Part shown: positions 43,501 through 52,053 of the stretch, one piece after another | Layout: the number at the start of each line of letters is the position of its first letter | Numbering within the stretch: the first letter of the stretch is position 1 | Assembly (NCBI RefSeq): GCF_001718195.1 | Contig: NZ_MCNV01000002.1 | Coordinates: 124,001 to 188,000, forward strand | Reading direction: 5' to 3' | Length of the DNA: 64,000 bases | From: Paraburkholderia nodosa | GTDB lineage: Bacteria > Pseudomonadota > Gammaproteobacteria > Burkholderiales > Burkholderiaceae | Translations under genes and position numbers: made by a program | Notes under the pieces: model-generated | Seen by the model: the letters and a program-made list of their open reading frames with translations, nothing else | The model's database searches: none | Told to the model about the DNA's origin: nothing

Positions 43501-43829
43501 GCCTGCTCGCAGAAGGCGCGGACCTGCTGCGCCTCGGCACGGTCGGCCACAACCATCTCTGGTTCTACCGCGACGCGATCGAGGCGATGCTGGCGGCCCG
43601 CGATCCGGCCGGCGTGCTGCGCTACGCGAGCGCATTGGAGGACTACACGCGGCACGAACCGCTGCCCTGGGCCGAGCTGTTCGCGGCACGCGCACGCGCG
43701 CTAGCGCGCGTCCTGCAGGCACCCGCCGACGATGGCGCGCGAGGCGAGCTCGCGCGCGTGCGCACCGTGCTGCTGCAGACCGGCTTCCAGCAATACCTGG
43801 CTGCCGTCGATGCAGCGCTTGCTGCTTGA
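40515..43829 (+). CDS. Class III adenylate cyclase with SAM, ATPase and TPR domains
   Basis: From ATG 40515 the product has 1104 residues. A SAM domain comes first (1-55, LHALGLEQYAQAFAANDIDL), then a class III cyclase domain (83-260: VTVLFADLCGFTALSRTLD and HIGDAVMALFG with metal Asp92 and Asp136), an AAA/STAND-type ATPase with Walker A GEAGIGKT and WAEPEMLDYLSAF, and a long TPR-like C-terminus. The substrate pocket has Arg132 where Lys is usual, and Thr202 (DYTVTG), the threonine of class IIIb cyclases, which are often bicarbonate-stimulated. The layout resembles mammalian soluble adenylate cyclase. It is cytoplasmic and is divergent from the SulP-cNMP transporter with 187 bp between starts. 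Confidence 0.88.
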   Translation: MDIEQWLHALGLEQYAQAFAANDIDLSLLAQLTDADLRELGVQSLGHRKRILAAAAPNPPAAALPVAQTAVAPHALEIPADERRQVTVLFADLCGFTALSRTLDPEEVRALIGRFTALVDGIVLAWGGTTDRHIGDAVMALFGAPRAHETDTLRAARAALEIHEALTPLSLQAARTLQAHIGIASGEVVAGALGCVDARDYTVTGSPVNLAARLQVAAAAGETWLSDDVARALGDAAVCDALGEQCFKGIDTPVRAWRLRAISSDPASESAKTGQSLFVGREAELEQFHGIVRACVARRAGHIVHVRGEAGIGKTRLVDEMRRHAQSQGFEIHRGLVLDFGVGKGQDPVHTIAGSLFGLPAGASSDARRAAAARFAAEGSLEAGQHAFLHDLLDLPLADEWRTVYDAMDHGARKRGKQALAARLTGDACRRAATLIVVEDLHWAEPEMLDYLSAFASGIANGPGLLVTTSRVEGDPIDAAWRARCRDIPFATIDLGPLRQDEALSLAGNFIDATQRVALACIERAGGNPLFLEQLLRNAEEGSGNAVPGSIRSLVLARMDRLAPRDRLAFQAAAVIGQRFGIALLRRLIDDPGYVCDGLLANALVLPEGEEFLFAHALIQESAYSTLLRARRRELHRCAADWFAHGDPTLHAQHLDRAEDERAPQAYLAAALAQRTAHLLEAALRLAERGLEIAQSETDRHSLSCCKGELQRDLGDIAGSIATWRAALAAAPDDASLCRCQLGLAEGLRVSEGLDEALDLIEAAQRIAERDDRVAELASLHYLRGNIYFPLGKIDACSTEHERGLDYARRLGLPEAEARALGGLADAAYAQGRMRTAHRHFSDCVALSREHGCGRIEVANLSMQGFSRIYLNEPRQAREDAVAAVRAAALIGQPRAQLLGETLGVFACYELGDMPATQVHLEQEKRVIRQLGARRFEAQNLEMQGRVWLADGRRGEAVDALREALAISREVGTQFSAPKNLSALARAVDEHDERTRLLAEGADLLRLGTVGHNHLWFYRDAIEAMLAARDPAGVLRYASALEDYTRHEPLPWAELFAARARALARVLQAPADDGARGELARVRTVLLQTGFQQYLAAVDAALAA

Positions 43830-43866
43830 GGCATGCATCCGGCCGAACACGCTTCGCCCAGGGCGT

Positions 43867-44652
43867 TCATTCCTTGTGCTCTTTGCGGAACGCAGCCTCG
43901 CCTGCATCCGATACCTCGACCCACTTCTTGTCGGGCGGCGCGTCTGCGGCGTAGCTGTCGTGCCAGTTCCACCACTTGTAGGTTGGGGTCTGGGGATAGC
44001 CCTCGGGCGAGTCCTCCCAGAGCTCCTGGCGACCCAGCGGCGTCATGTCGAGGTAGTTCCAGGTGCCCCCCATCTGTTCGTCGCCGCGATTGTTGATGAA
44101 GTACGTACGGAATACGCGCTCGCCATCGCGGTAGAACACGTTCGTGCCGTGCCACTCGTCGACACCGAAGTCGGCGTCGAAGCTGTCCGTAATGGTGAAC
44201 CATGGCATCTGCCAGCCCATGTGCGCCTTCAGTCGCGCGATGTCGGCCTGAGGCGCACGCGAGACGAAGACGAGCGTCGTGTCGCGGGCGTTCAGGTGAG
44301 CGACGTGGGCGACCTGATCCGCCACCATCGAGCAGCCCCGGCAGGCATGCTCGGGCCACCCGAACACGCCCGGTTCGAAGAAAGCGCGGTAGACGATCAG
44401 TTGACGCCGGCCGTCGAACAGATCCAGCAGACTGAGCTTGCCCGCGGGACCTTCGAATGCGTAGGCCTTCTCCACCGCCATCCAGGGCATTCGCCGGCGC
44501 TCGGCGGCCAGGGCGTCTCGAGCCCGGGTCAGCGCCTTTTCCTTTACTAACAACTGCTGGCGCGCTGCTTCCCACGCTTGCGATGAGACGACCGGTGGAG
44601 TGGCCATGGCGGGCTGGCCGCCTTTCCTTCCGTTTTCGGCTGATGAACTCAT
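43867..44652 (-). CDS. DUF899 thioredoxin-like protein
   Basis: GGAGG lies upstream of the ATG at 44652; the product has 261 residues. It matches the DUF899 family: EKALTRARDALAAERRRMPW, the thioredoxin-like core with GWPEHACRGCSMVADQVAHV (Cys-x-x-Cys), HLNARDTTLVFVSRAP and the conserved end NYLDMTPLGRQE. Such proteins are common in Proteobacteria and Actinobacteria and are thought to be dithiol or peroxide related, but no activity is established to my knowledge. It is monocistronic and converges with the cyclase gene. Confidence 0.85.
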   Translation of the reverse strand: MSSSAENGRKGGQPAMATPPVVSSQAWEAARQQLLVKEKALTRARDALAAERRRMPWMAVEKAYAFEGPAGKLSLLDLFDGRRQLIVYRAFFEPGVFGWPEHACRGCSMVADQVAHVAHLNARDTTLVFVSRAPQADIARLKAHMGWQMPWFTITDSFDADFGVDEWHGTNVFYRDGERVFRTYFINNRGDEQMGGTWNYLDMTPLGRQELWEDSPEGYPQTPTYKWWNWHDSYAADAPPDKKWVEVSDAGEAAFRKEHKE

Positions 44653-44842
44653 GGCTTTTGCGACCTCCTGAATAGGGCAAATTCCTGCGGCGCGATCGCG
44701 TCCGCTACGCGTCGCTCATTGGGTGACGTGAGTAGTTTGCTACCGGGAATCGGAAGTTGGGAGTAACAAGTGTGGCGGTATTTCGAGGGCGTGCTGAGTG
44801 CGGTCGCCGGGCCGGGTCCAGGTTGCCTCAATCCAGGGTCGA

Positions 44843-46258
44843 TTACCTCGGCTCGAATACCGGGTACGAGGCCGTATCGATCAGCGACAGGGTATCGTCG
44901 CGCGAAAGCAGCCCGGATTCGTCGAGAATCTGAACGAGTGGCCGACCTTGCGCAACCGACTGTCGCGCCAGCTTGCTGACACGAGCATATCCAAGCTTCG
45001 GCACGAGCGCTGTGGCCACAGCCATCGAGTCCATCAGGTGTCGCTCATTGCATGCACCGTCGGCGGTGATGCCGGCGATACACTTCTGCGTGAACCTCTC
45101 GATGCCGTTGGTCAGCAGCATGATGCTGTCGAACACACGGGAGGCCACTACGGGCTCGAAGTGATTGATTTCCAGTTCTCCATACTGAACCGCCTGAGCC
45201 ACTGCGACATCATTGCCGATAACGGCAAAGCTCAACTGGATCATCGCCATCGGCAGCACAGGATTCACCTTGCCCGGCATGATCGACGAGCCGGCCTGCG
45301 CCTCCGGCAAGCGCAACTCCCCAATTCCGCCCACGGGACCGGAGGAGAGCACCGTCAGGTCCGATGCAATTTTCGCAATGGACGCCGCACAGGTGCGAAG
45401 CTCACCCGAAACGCGCGAGAACACGTCCATGTTCTGCATCGCGTCGAACGAGTTTGCCGGCGCGACATAGTCGACGCTTGCGATATCCGCGAGGTGCCGG
45501 TAGACCGCAGTTCGATACCCGGCCGGTGCACCAAATCCCGTACCGATAGCCGTACCACCGAGCGGCAGCGTACGCAGCTTGTCGCGAACCGCCATCAGTT
45601 CTTCCGCGAGACGTCGTGTGAGCGACGCGTAACCGCCGAAAAGCTGACCGAGACGCATCGGCTGCGCATCCTGCAGACAGGTACGGCCGAGGTGAAGGAC
45701 GTCGGCAAACTCGATAGCCTTCCGATCGAACTGCGCAGCCAGTTTTTCCACTTCCGCAATGAGCGGTCCGAGCATTGCGTAGGTCGCAATCTTCAGCGCA
45801 GCGGGATACACGTCGTTCGTGGACTGCGAGCGGTTGACATGATCGTTGGGATGGATCACGTCGTACGAGCCCGGAGCGTGACCCAAAAGCTGCTGCGCCC
45901 GATTGGCGATCACCTCGTTGAAGTTCATGTTCGTCGACGTTCCACCCGAGCCCTCGAGCAGATCGACGATCAGTGAGTCACGAAACTTGCCTTCGATGAT
46001 TTCCTGACACGCGCGGCTGATTGCGTCGCATTGTTCCGGCGTGGTGACATCGGTGTCCCGGTTCGCGAGCGCGGCCGCCCATTTGCACTGCGCGAAAGCC
46101 ACCGCGAACGCCGGGTAGTGAGCAATGCTGAGAGGAGAAACCGTCAGATTGTCGACGCCCCTCACCGAGTTGACGCCATACAATTTCTCGACCGGAATTT
46201 CGACTTCACCAACGTAATCGCGTTCGGTACGCGTTTCAGCTTTGGCTTGACTGTTCAT
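44843..46258 (-). CDS. aspA: Aspartate ammonia-lyase (aspartase)
   Basis: The ATG at 46258 has AGGAAC upstream and gives 471 residues, the normal aspartase length. Family motifs include EGSGGTSTNMNFNEV, PNDHVNRSQSTNDVYP, the signature loop GSSIMPGKVNP with the catalytic serine, and the fumarase/aspartase fold throughout. It deaminates L-aspartate to fumarate and ammonia. It is the last gene of a four-gene operon after asparaginase, an MFS carrier and a LysR regulator; its start overlaps the regulator's stop by 23 bp, so translation is coupled. Aspartase rather than fumarase is chosen from the asparaginase in the operon and from aspartase-like sequence. Confidence 0.92.
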   Translation of the reverse strand: MNSQAKAETRTERDYVGEVEIPVEKLYGVNSVRGVDNLTVSPLSIAHYPAFAVAFAQCKWAAALANRDTDVTTPEQCDAISRACQEIIEGKFRDSLIVDLLEGSGGTSTNMNFNEVIANRAQQLLGHAPGSYDVIHPNDHVNRSQSTNDVYPAALKIATYAMLGPLIAEVEKLAAQFDRKAIEFADVLHLGRTCLQDAQPMRLGQLFGGYASLTRRLAEELMAVRDKLRTLPLGGTAIGTGFGAPAGYRTAVYRHLADIASVDYVAPANSFDAMQNMDVFSRVSGELRTCAASIAKIASDLTVLSSGPVGGIGELRLPEAQAGSSIMPGKVNPVLPMAMIQLSFAVIGNDVAVAQAVQYGELEINHFEPVVASRVFDSIMLLTNGIERFTQKCIAGITADGACNERHLMDSMAVATALVPKLGYARVSKLARQSVAQGRPLVQILDESGLLSRDDTLSLIDTASYPVFEPR

Positions 46259-47252
46259 TTGAGTTCCTGTTTCCAATATCAATCAGTTGTTCAATTTCCT
46301 GACCGAGAGCCTTTTTCACTCGCGGGAGGAACGATGTTTTGATCACTTCGGACGCCGTGTCGCATGCATCTTCGAAAAACGCGCTGTATTCGTCGCGCCG
46401 CGCTACCAGATACAGCGACCGTTCGAGGCCGAGTCTGTCGACAACGTGGCGAGTCACTCCATCCGCGTAAGCCGCGCCCTGAAGCAGACACATCGGCGAG
46501 GTCACGGCCCAGCCGATGCCTTCGGCCACCATCGATGTCAGCGCGTCGGCGTTGTCGAGCTCGAGCCTCGTCGGCGTACGCACTTCAATTCGACGCAGAT
46601 AGCGCTCGATCTGCATGCCGACCTGCGATTTGCGGTTAAAGCGCACGATGGGCAATGCGTCCGCCAGGGCCCGGATGTCCTCCACGGTGCGGACCGACTT
46701 GCGGAAATCCCGCGGCGTGATGACAAAGTACTTCTCGGAGAGGAGCCGGAAGCGAACTACGTCATTGGCGTCGATCAACGCGTCGCTCGTGACGATGAGG
46801 TCCAGGTCGCGCCGCAGCAGCGCCTCGCCTTGCTGCGGGCTCAATCCCGTACGGATCGACAGTTGCGATACCTTCTCCAGCAGCCGCTTCGTAAGAGCCG
46901 AGCCGCAGGTAGCCGCGAACGAGTCGACAAATCCGATGCGAAGATCAGGCTTGATGCCGCGCCCCGCTTCGACGACCTGGGCCTTCAGATTGGCGATCTC
47001 CTCGCTAAGTACCGCTCCGCGGTTCCTCAATGCGATGCCGTATGGCGTCAATGCGAGCGGACGGGTCGTACGATTGACCAGCACGACCCCCAGTTCGTCT
47101 TCCAGCTGGCGGACGATCTGCGAGACACCCGATTGGGAAATGCCCATGCGTGCGGCCGCCCCGGACATGCTGCCTTCCTCCGCCACTGCGACGAAGACCT
47201 GCACCGCATACATATCGATCGGCTTGGTGAACGACACGATGGACTCTCCCAT
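46236..47252 (-). CDS. LysR-family regulator of asparagine/aspartate use
   Basis: From ATG 47252 the product has 338 residues; upstream codons are also open. The N-terminal winged helix (YAVQVFVAVAEEGSMSGAAA, ISQSGVSQIVRQLEDELGV) and the effector-binding domain are complete. Unusually for a LysR gene it is not divergent from its targets but lies inside the operon, 61 bp after the MFS gene and overlapping aspA, so it would be made together with the enzymes and could form a feedback loop. A LysR-type dyad lies upstream of the operon at 50180. Confidence 0.88.
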   Translation of the reverse strand: MGESIVSFTKPIDMYAVQVFVAVAEEGSMSGAAARMGISQSGVSQIVRQLEDELGVVLVNRTTRPLALTPYGIALRNRGAVLSEEIANLKAQVVEAGRGIKPDLRIGFVDSFAATCGSALTKRLLEKVSQLSIRTGLSPQQGEALLRRDLDLIVTSDALIDANDVVRFRLLSEKYFVITPRDFRKSVRTVEDIRALADALPIVRFNRKSQVGMQIERYLRRIEVRTPTRLELDNADALTSMVAEGIGWAVTSPMCLLQGAAYADGVTRHVVDRLGLERSLYLVARRDEYSAFFEDACDTASEVIKTSFLPRVKKALGQEIEQLIDIGNRNSNEQSSQS

Positions 47253-47313
47253 AGTTACTGTCAGCAGACGTTGCCACGAGTGCGCCAACGTGGGAGCGTC
47301 ACACGCCAGGCCT

Positions 47314-48693
47314 TCAGTGGCGATGTCCCGCTGTATGCAGGCTCACGTTCGGTGCGCCGTCCGCCGCCGGCTCGTTGCTGCCCTGACCAGAACCCATATC
47401 CGAAAGACTCTCTTTGCCGGTTTCCGGTGCGAACAAATGACAGAACACGCCGCCGAACACCAATACGGCCACGCACACGCCGAGCGCTGCGTGAATGCCA
47501 ACCTGTTGCGCGGCCACGGGCAGAAGAAACGTACTGATCGCGGAACCGAAGCGGCTGGAGGCAACGGCGAGCCCGACGCCTGACGCGCGCAGGTGGGTCG
47601 GGAAAAGCTCTGGCGGATAGACGAATTCGAGGTTCGCGGCGGCCGAGAGAATACAGGCGAAAATGCCAAATGCGAGGATTGTGCCGAGCGGACCGAATCC
47701 GGCGTAGGCGAGCACCGCCAGTCCGATCGCTGCGAGATAGAAGCTACCAATGAGAAACGCGCGGCGCGAGAGTCTGTCGACGATTAGCAATCCAAAGATT
47801 GCTCCGGCGAACAGCAGCACGTTATAAACGAGTCCGCCGACAAAGCCGTCCTTGACCTGCAAGGCTTGCAGTACCTTCGGCGAAAAGGTACCGAGCGCAA
47901 AGTATGGAATGACCTGGCACGTGTAGAACACGCAGCCGACCAGGGTGTTCTTTCTCCAACGGGCCGAGAGCAGTTCCGACCACGCACCACGACGTTGCTC
48001 GGGCGCGGCTGTCGGTGCGGGCAGAATGGTCTCCGCACCGAACTTTGCACGGATGATCTTCAGTGCCTCGTCCTTCCGGCCGCGCTTCATCAGCCACATG
48101 GGCGACTCGGGTACGCCGAGCCGGAACGGGAGAATGAGCAGTGCCGGCAGTCCACTCGCAGCCAGCATGATCCGCCAGGCGTCGGGGCCGATATCGCGAA
48201 TGGCAAAGCCCGCGAGATACGCGCAGACGTAACCCGCTGCCCAGGCTGCTGCGAGCACACTCAGGAGACGGCCGCGATAGCGGCGTGGGGAAAACTCGGT
48301 GACGAGCGATTTGCTTACGACGTAGTCGGCGCCGAGAATCAAACCAAGCAGCACGCGCAATACCAGCAGCTGGGTCGGCGACGTCACAAAGAATTGCGCT
48401 GCAGAAATCGCCGCAAACAGCAGCATGTCGAAGGCGAAAATGGTGCGCCGACCATATCTGTCCGCCACGGGCCCGGCAAACATGCTGCCAAAAAACAAGC
48501 CGGCAAGGGACGCCGCACCGAGTGCGCCCATCCAGAGCGCGTTCAGGTGCAGCGCTCCCGCCGCCATGCTCACCGCGATGCCGATGATGCCCAGCACGAA
48601 ACCGTCGCTGAACTGTCCGCCTGTGCCGCTGAACGCCACGCGCAAGTGGAAACCGCGCAACGGAACGTCCTCCATCAATATCGGCTTGCTCAC
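47314..48693 (-). CDS. MFS transporter, probable aspartate/dicarboxylate carrier
   Basis: A GTG start with AGGAGACG upstream gives 459 residues and 12 membrane segments. It belongs to the sugar-porter-like MFS branch: GPVADRYGRRTIFAFD, PRRYRGRLLSVLAAAW, PESPMWLMKRGRKDEALKI and FPTHLRASGVGLAVASSRFG. Members take up sugars, aromatic acids or other metabolites with cations. Placement between a periplasmic asparaginase and an aspartase suggests it imports aspartate released outside, but this is inference from context only. Confidence 0.85.
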   Translation of the reverse strand: MSKPILMEDVPLRGFHLRVAFSGTGGQFSDGFVLGIIGIAVSMAAGALHLNALWMGALGAASLAGLFFGSMFAGPVADRYGRRTIFAFDMLLFAAISAAQFFVTSPTQLLVLRVLLGLILGADYVVSKSLVTEFSPRRYRGRLLSVLAAAWAAGYVCAYLAGFAIRDIGPDAWRIMLAASGLPALLILPFRLGVPESPMWLMKRGRKDEALKIIRAKFGAETILPAPTAAPEQRRGAWSELLSARWRKNTLVGCVFYTCQVIPYFALGTFSPKVLQALQVKDGFVGGLVYNVLLFAGAIFGLLIVDRLSRRAFLIGSFYLAAIGLAVLAYAGFGPLGTILAFGIFACILSAAANLEFVYPPELFPTHLRASGVGLAVASSRFGSAISTFLLPVAAQQVGIHAALGVCVAVLVFGGVFCHLFAPETGKESLSDMGSGQGSNEPAADGAPNVSLHTAGHRH

Positions 48694-48983
48694 TTTCGTC
48701 TCCTGGACTCTGGTTGTCAGCGAGGCGCCTGCCTGCGCCTTCTGAAACCAGTGTAGGGACTCGGATTCAAGAAAACAGCATATCCGGTGTCAGTATCAGC
48801 AACTCTAATACTATGTCACGCGGAGGTTGAAGTGGAGCAGTTCAACGTACGCCAACCGGTCGAGGCTCGAGCCGGGTGCGGCTTCGGGCCTCATGGAACG
48901 ACATGCGGCGCGGCGGTGTGCTTGGGCAGCACCGTCGCGCCTGAACGAATCATCTTCACCGGCCCTGAGCCGGCAAAAGCGAT

Positions 48984-50072
48984 TCAAAACTCGTGGAGCA
49001 TTGCCTGGATACTCGCCGGATCTTTGGTCGTCGTCAGCGCGAGCATCAGCAGAATGCGGGCCTTTTGGGGGTTCAGATCGTCACCGAGAAGACCCACATA
49101 GGCCGGATCTTCCGGTATGAAGCCGCCCCCTGTGCGGGAAGAGCGGACCACAATCACCCCCTGGGCGATCGCCTTCTTGATGGACGGAAGAGTGAGAAGC
49201 GATTCGCTGCCTGCTCCAACGCCTGCGACGACAATGCCCTTTGCTCCGTGCGCGACTGCGGCGTCGTAGATGTAGCCGCCGTCATTCTGATAGCCGTAGA
49301 CAATATCGACTTCCGGCAGAGAATCGAGTTTCGACACGTCAAATGGCGTTGCAGTGGTATTGCGTTTCAGCACGGACGTCTCGAAGTGGGGAACCTCGTC
49401 CACCAGCGTGCCCAGGTAGCCGGCGTCGTTTCCCTTGAACGTATCCGGTGTCGTGCCGTTGGTCTTCGTGGTGTAGCGAGCCGAGCCGATCCGGTCGTTC
49501 AGCACGATCATGACGCCGTGGCCGCGCGCCTCCGGCGAGGCCGCAACCGTGACTGCCTGCAGGAGGTTGCTCGGACCATCGGCGCTGATGGCCGTCGACG
49601 GACGCATCGATCCGGTGACTACCACGGGCTTGTCGCTCTTGACGACGAGATCGAGAAAATAGGCCGTTTCCTCGAGGGTATCGGTGCCGTGAGTCACCAC
49701 GACACCTGCGATGTCCGGCTGAGCGAGAAGCTGATTCACGCGCTTCGCCAGTTTCAGGAGGATATCGTTGGTGATGTTCTCACTCCCGACATTCGAAATC
49801 TGTTCGCCGGACACCTGTGCAATCTTGCCCAGTGACGGGACTGATTTGAGAAGCGCATCGGCCGTCAGGACGCCGGGCTTGTAGCCCGTCGTCTGCGTCT
49901 CACTGCCCGCGGTACCTGCGATCGTGCCGCCGGTTGCCAGCACCGCTACGTGGGGCAGTTTATCGGGGGATGTGGATTGCGCCATGGCCGGGGCCACTGA
50001 GAACAGGCAGAGTGCAAGCCCGGCTAGAAGCCGGCCTAAGTCGTTGCTCATATGAGCGCGGTTGTGTTTCAC
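48984..50072 (-). CDS. ansB: Type II L-asparaginase, periplasmic
   Basis: The GTG at 50072 has GGAGAC seven bases upstream; the product has 362 residues. A signal peptide (about 1-31, ending APAMA) marks export. Catalytic threonines are T50 in VLATGGTIAGT and T130 in VVVTHGTDTLEETAYF, next to D131; the SMRPSTAISADGP segment with the Lys-containing loop is also typical. It hydrolyses asparagine (often also glutamine) to aspartate and ammonia in the periplasm at high affinity. It heads the operon with MFS carrier, LysR and aspA, and a dyad symmetric site lies 108 bp upstream. Confidence 0.93.
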   Translation of the reverse strand: MKHNRAHMSNDLGRLLAGLALCLFSVAPAMAQSTSPDKLPHVAVLATGGTIAGTAGSETQTTGYKPGVLTADALLKSVPSLGKIAQVSGEQISNVGSENITNDILLKLAKRVNQLLAQPDIAGVVVTHGTDTLEETAYFLDLVVKSDKPVVVTGSMRPSTAISADGPSNLLQAVTVAASPEARGHGVMIVLNDRIGSARYTTKTNGTTPDTFKGNDAGYLGTLVDEVPHFETSVLKRNTTATPFDVSKLDSLPEVDIVYGYQNDGGYIYDAAVAHGAKGIVVAGVGAGSESLLTLPSIKKAIAQGVIVVRSSRTGGGFIPEDPAYVGLLGDDLNPQKARILLMLALTTTKDPASIQAMLHEF

Positions 50073-50179
50073 GGGATGTCTCCAGATTGGAAGAGTGAAA
50101 CTCTGGATAGCCATCGAGATTGGCGTATCGCTGAAGACGAGTGTAGTGACACATTCAGGAAATCAAATCAGGCACGGGC

Positions 50180-50201
50180 TATCATTAAGGAAACTGATAG
50201 T
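50180..50201. promoter_or_regulatory. LysR-type dyad CTATCA-N10-TGATAG upstream of ansB
   Basis: Perfect 6-bp arms containing ATC-N12-GAT and the T-N11-A-like spacing of LysR boxes, about 108 bp upstream of the ansB start. Likely bound by the LysR protein encoded inside the operon. Confidence 0.5.
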
Positions 50202-50353
50202 GCGGTGCACGGAAGATGAAGATGTGCGCATTCCCCGCGCTGCTCGCGCATGCGTAGTCTCGACGCACAAAAAACAGCTGCGTTGCGCCCAAGCGGTCTT
50301 TGAAGCCCTCGTGCGATCCCCTGATGTCCAGGAGAAATGTATTTTCTCGAACG

Positions 50354-50878
50354 CTAAAGCAATCGCCCCTCTGGAGATGACATCGAAAGGCGGTGGATGA
50401 TGGCGTCGACGGCCTGCTCGACAGAAACGTTAGCTGTGTCGACAACGAGATGCTCAGATTCCCATGCTTCATATTGGCGTTCAAGCACGCTCTTCCACGT
50501 CGGCAGCTTGTGGCCCGGAATATCGGCTCGCCGTCCCTCGACCCTCAAACGGTGCGTCGTCGTATCAGAACAAACCAACTCAATCTCGAAGATTTGAACA
50601 CCGGCTTCGAGCGCGACACTTCGCCAGGCGCTACGCGTCATATGCAACGCGTTGACCGAGTCGGCGACGACGGTCAAACCAAGGCGCAAATTATCTTTCG
50701 CAACTCCATATCCGGCCAGATATCCGGCAGGTCCGATATCCGCCGCTGCGCCCGCGGCCTCGATGAATGCCTGTTCCAACGTATCGATGCGCAGATAGAC
50801 CGCGGCCAGTTTGCGAGCAAGTGTTTGCGCTATGGTTGTTTTTCCGGTGCCCGGTAGTCCCCCGAAGGCAATCAGCAT
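50354..50878 (-). CDS. P-loop kinase-like ATPase (AAA/APS-kinase type)
   Basis: From ATG 50878 the 174-residue product starts with the Walker A motif MLIAFGGLPGTGKTT. Downstream motifs such as VYLRIDTLEQAFIEAAG and CSDTTTHRLRVEGRRADIPG match small P-loop kinases annotated as AAA proteins or chloramphenicol-phosphotransferase-like/APS-kinase-like. The lid Arg-rich segment (HRLRVEGRR) is consistent with phosphotransfer. The substrate is unknown; a role in modifying a small metabolite or antibiotic is possible. Its neighbours give no context. Confidence 0.8.
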   Translation of the reverse strand: MLIAFGGLPGTGKTTIAQTLARKLAAVYLRIDTLEQAFIEAAGAAADIGPAGYLAGYGVAKDNLRLGLTVVADSVNALHMTRSAWRSVALEAGVQIFEIELVCSDTTTHRLRVEGRRADIPGHKLPTWKSVLERQYEAWESEHLVVDTANVSVEQAVDAIIHRLSMSSPEGRLL

Positions 50879-51177
50879 TTTCGACGCTCTCAATATTCGA
50901 ATATTGGCTGATTGTCGCAGGATTTCTGTCGCGACTTTCAGTGTCCGCTCCTGGCGGATCTCCGCTACCCGCCGCAGCTCAGGCGTGACGGTCGTCGTGC
51001 GGCACACCCGCGGCCGTGGACCCCGACAATTTGCAGACAGTGTCAGGACTATCCGTGACGCGGAGGTAATACCTTGCGAGCGGGCGTTGAGAGCCCGAGC
51101 AAGCGAGGGGCCGGCGTCTGTCGGGAGTGCCATCGCTCCCGGCCCGCTTTCGAAGTGCCGGTACCTGAGGTGTTGAA

Positions 51178-51363
51178 TCAGTTGTCGTCGCTTCTGGACG
51201 GAAGATGCTCGTGAGGCTCGGGCTCTGCCGCGTCGGCGTCAGGAAGGTCGTCTGGGGCCGGATTTTTCAGGCCCTTTGGATCGGGCTGCCGCGTTGTGCC
51301 GGCGGAGGTTGGCGCGGGGTTGAGGGGGGTGCCGGTCGGCTCACTGGATGGATTCGACGTCAT
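51178..51363 (-). CDS. Small acidic, Pro-rich hypothetical protein
   Basis: From ATG 51363 the product has 61 residues rich in Pro, Asp, Glu and Ser (PSSEPTGTPLNPAPTSAG, PDADAAEPEPHEH) with no hydrophobic core, so it would be disordered. GGGG lies upstream. Such short acidic disordered proteins are common in Burkholderia and sometimes stress-induced; nothing more can be said. Confidence 0.5.
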   Translation of the reverse strand: MTSNPSSEPTGTPLNPAPTSAGTTRQPDPKGLKNPAPDDLPDADAAEPEPHEHLPSRSDDN

Positions 51364-51572
51364 GATGTGCCCCTGCGCTGATGAATACATCTCCCGATCA
51401 TGATAGTACGCCTGGTCGCCTTAAGCCGATGCCCCGATTCCGGTTGGACTTACTGGCTTTGCCAATCTTTGGCCATCGCCCGACGAATGAGCGGCGGCAC
51501 AGAGTCGCTCAGCGACCGTTGCACTGCCTGCTCGATGGAATTGCCAGATCCAGTGAGACGATTCCTGCGACC

Positions 51573-51965
51573 TCAGCGTGCCACCGGGGACAGCGTGTTG
51601 GCGTCGCGGGCCAGAAGCCAGCGGCCATCGGGCTGTTTGCGGTATAGGGTCATCCGATGACCGGCCAGCTCCGTTGCTTCTCCGCCGGCGCGCGGTGTCA
51701 CAGATAAGGAATCCCGGCACAGTGTGTAGGCGAATTCGCCGGCGATCACGACCTCTTCCAACTCGCTGATGCAGCGGATCCGGGATTGTTGGTGGGCGGT
51801 CGAGAAGCCGACGTGGAATCGCTCCCGACCGATGGGCGCTCGACCCGGATTCAAAAACACGACATCGTCCGCCATCAAGGTGAGCAAGCGGACAAGATCG
51901 CCCGCGTTGACTGCATCAATCCAGGTTGTGTGCACCTCACGAATAGCGCGTTCATCGGATCCCAT
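51573..51965 (-). CDS. SnoaL/SgcJ-like nuclear transport factor 2 fold protein
   Basis: GGAGG stands before the ATG at 51965; the product has 130 residues, the usual size of this alpha+beta barrel. RAIREVHTTWIDAVNAGDL, RLLTLMADDVVFLNPGRAPI and RDANTLSPVAR match the SgcJ/EcaC-type family with the conserved N-terminal helix, the DDVVFL strand and the W-L-A-R-D end. Members may be enzymes, such as isomerases or cyclases, or ligand-binding proteins. Function open. Confidence 0.8.
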   Translation of the reverse strand: MGSDERAIREVHTTWIDAVNAGDLVRLLTLMADDVVFLNPGRAPIGRERFHVGFSTAHQQSRIRCISELEEVVIAGEFAYTLCRDSLSVTPRAGGEATELAGHRMTLYRKQPDGRWLLARDANTLSPVAR

Positions 51966-52053
51966 CTGGAACCTCCATGCCAAAACAGTTCGATTACGAC
52001 GACCATCAGGGCGTCGGTCAGCATCGATCGCCATCCAGGTCGAGAGCGCGGCA

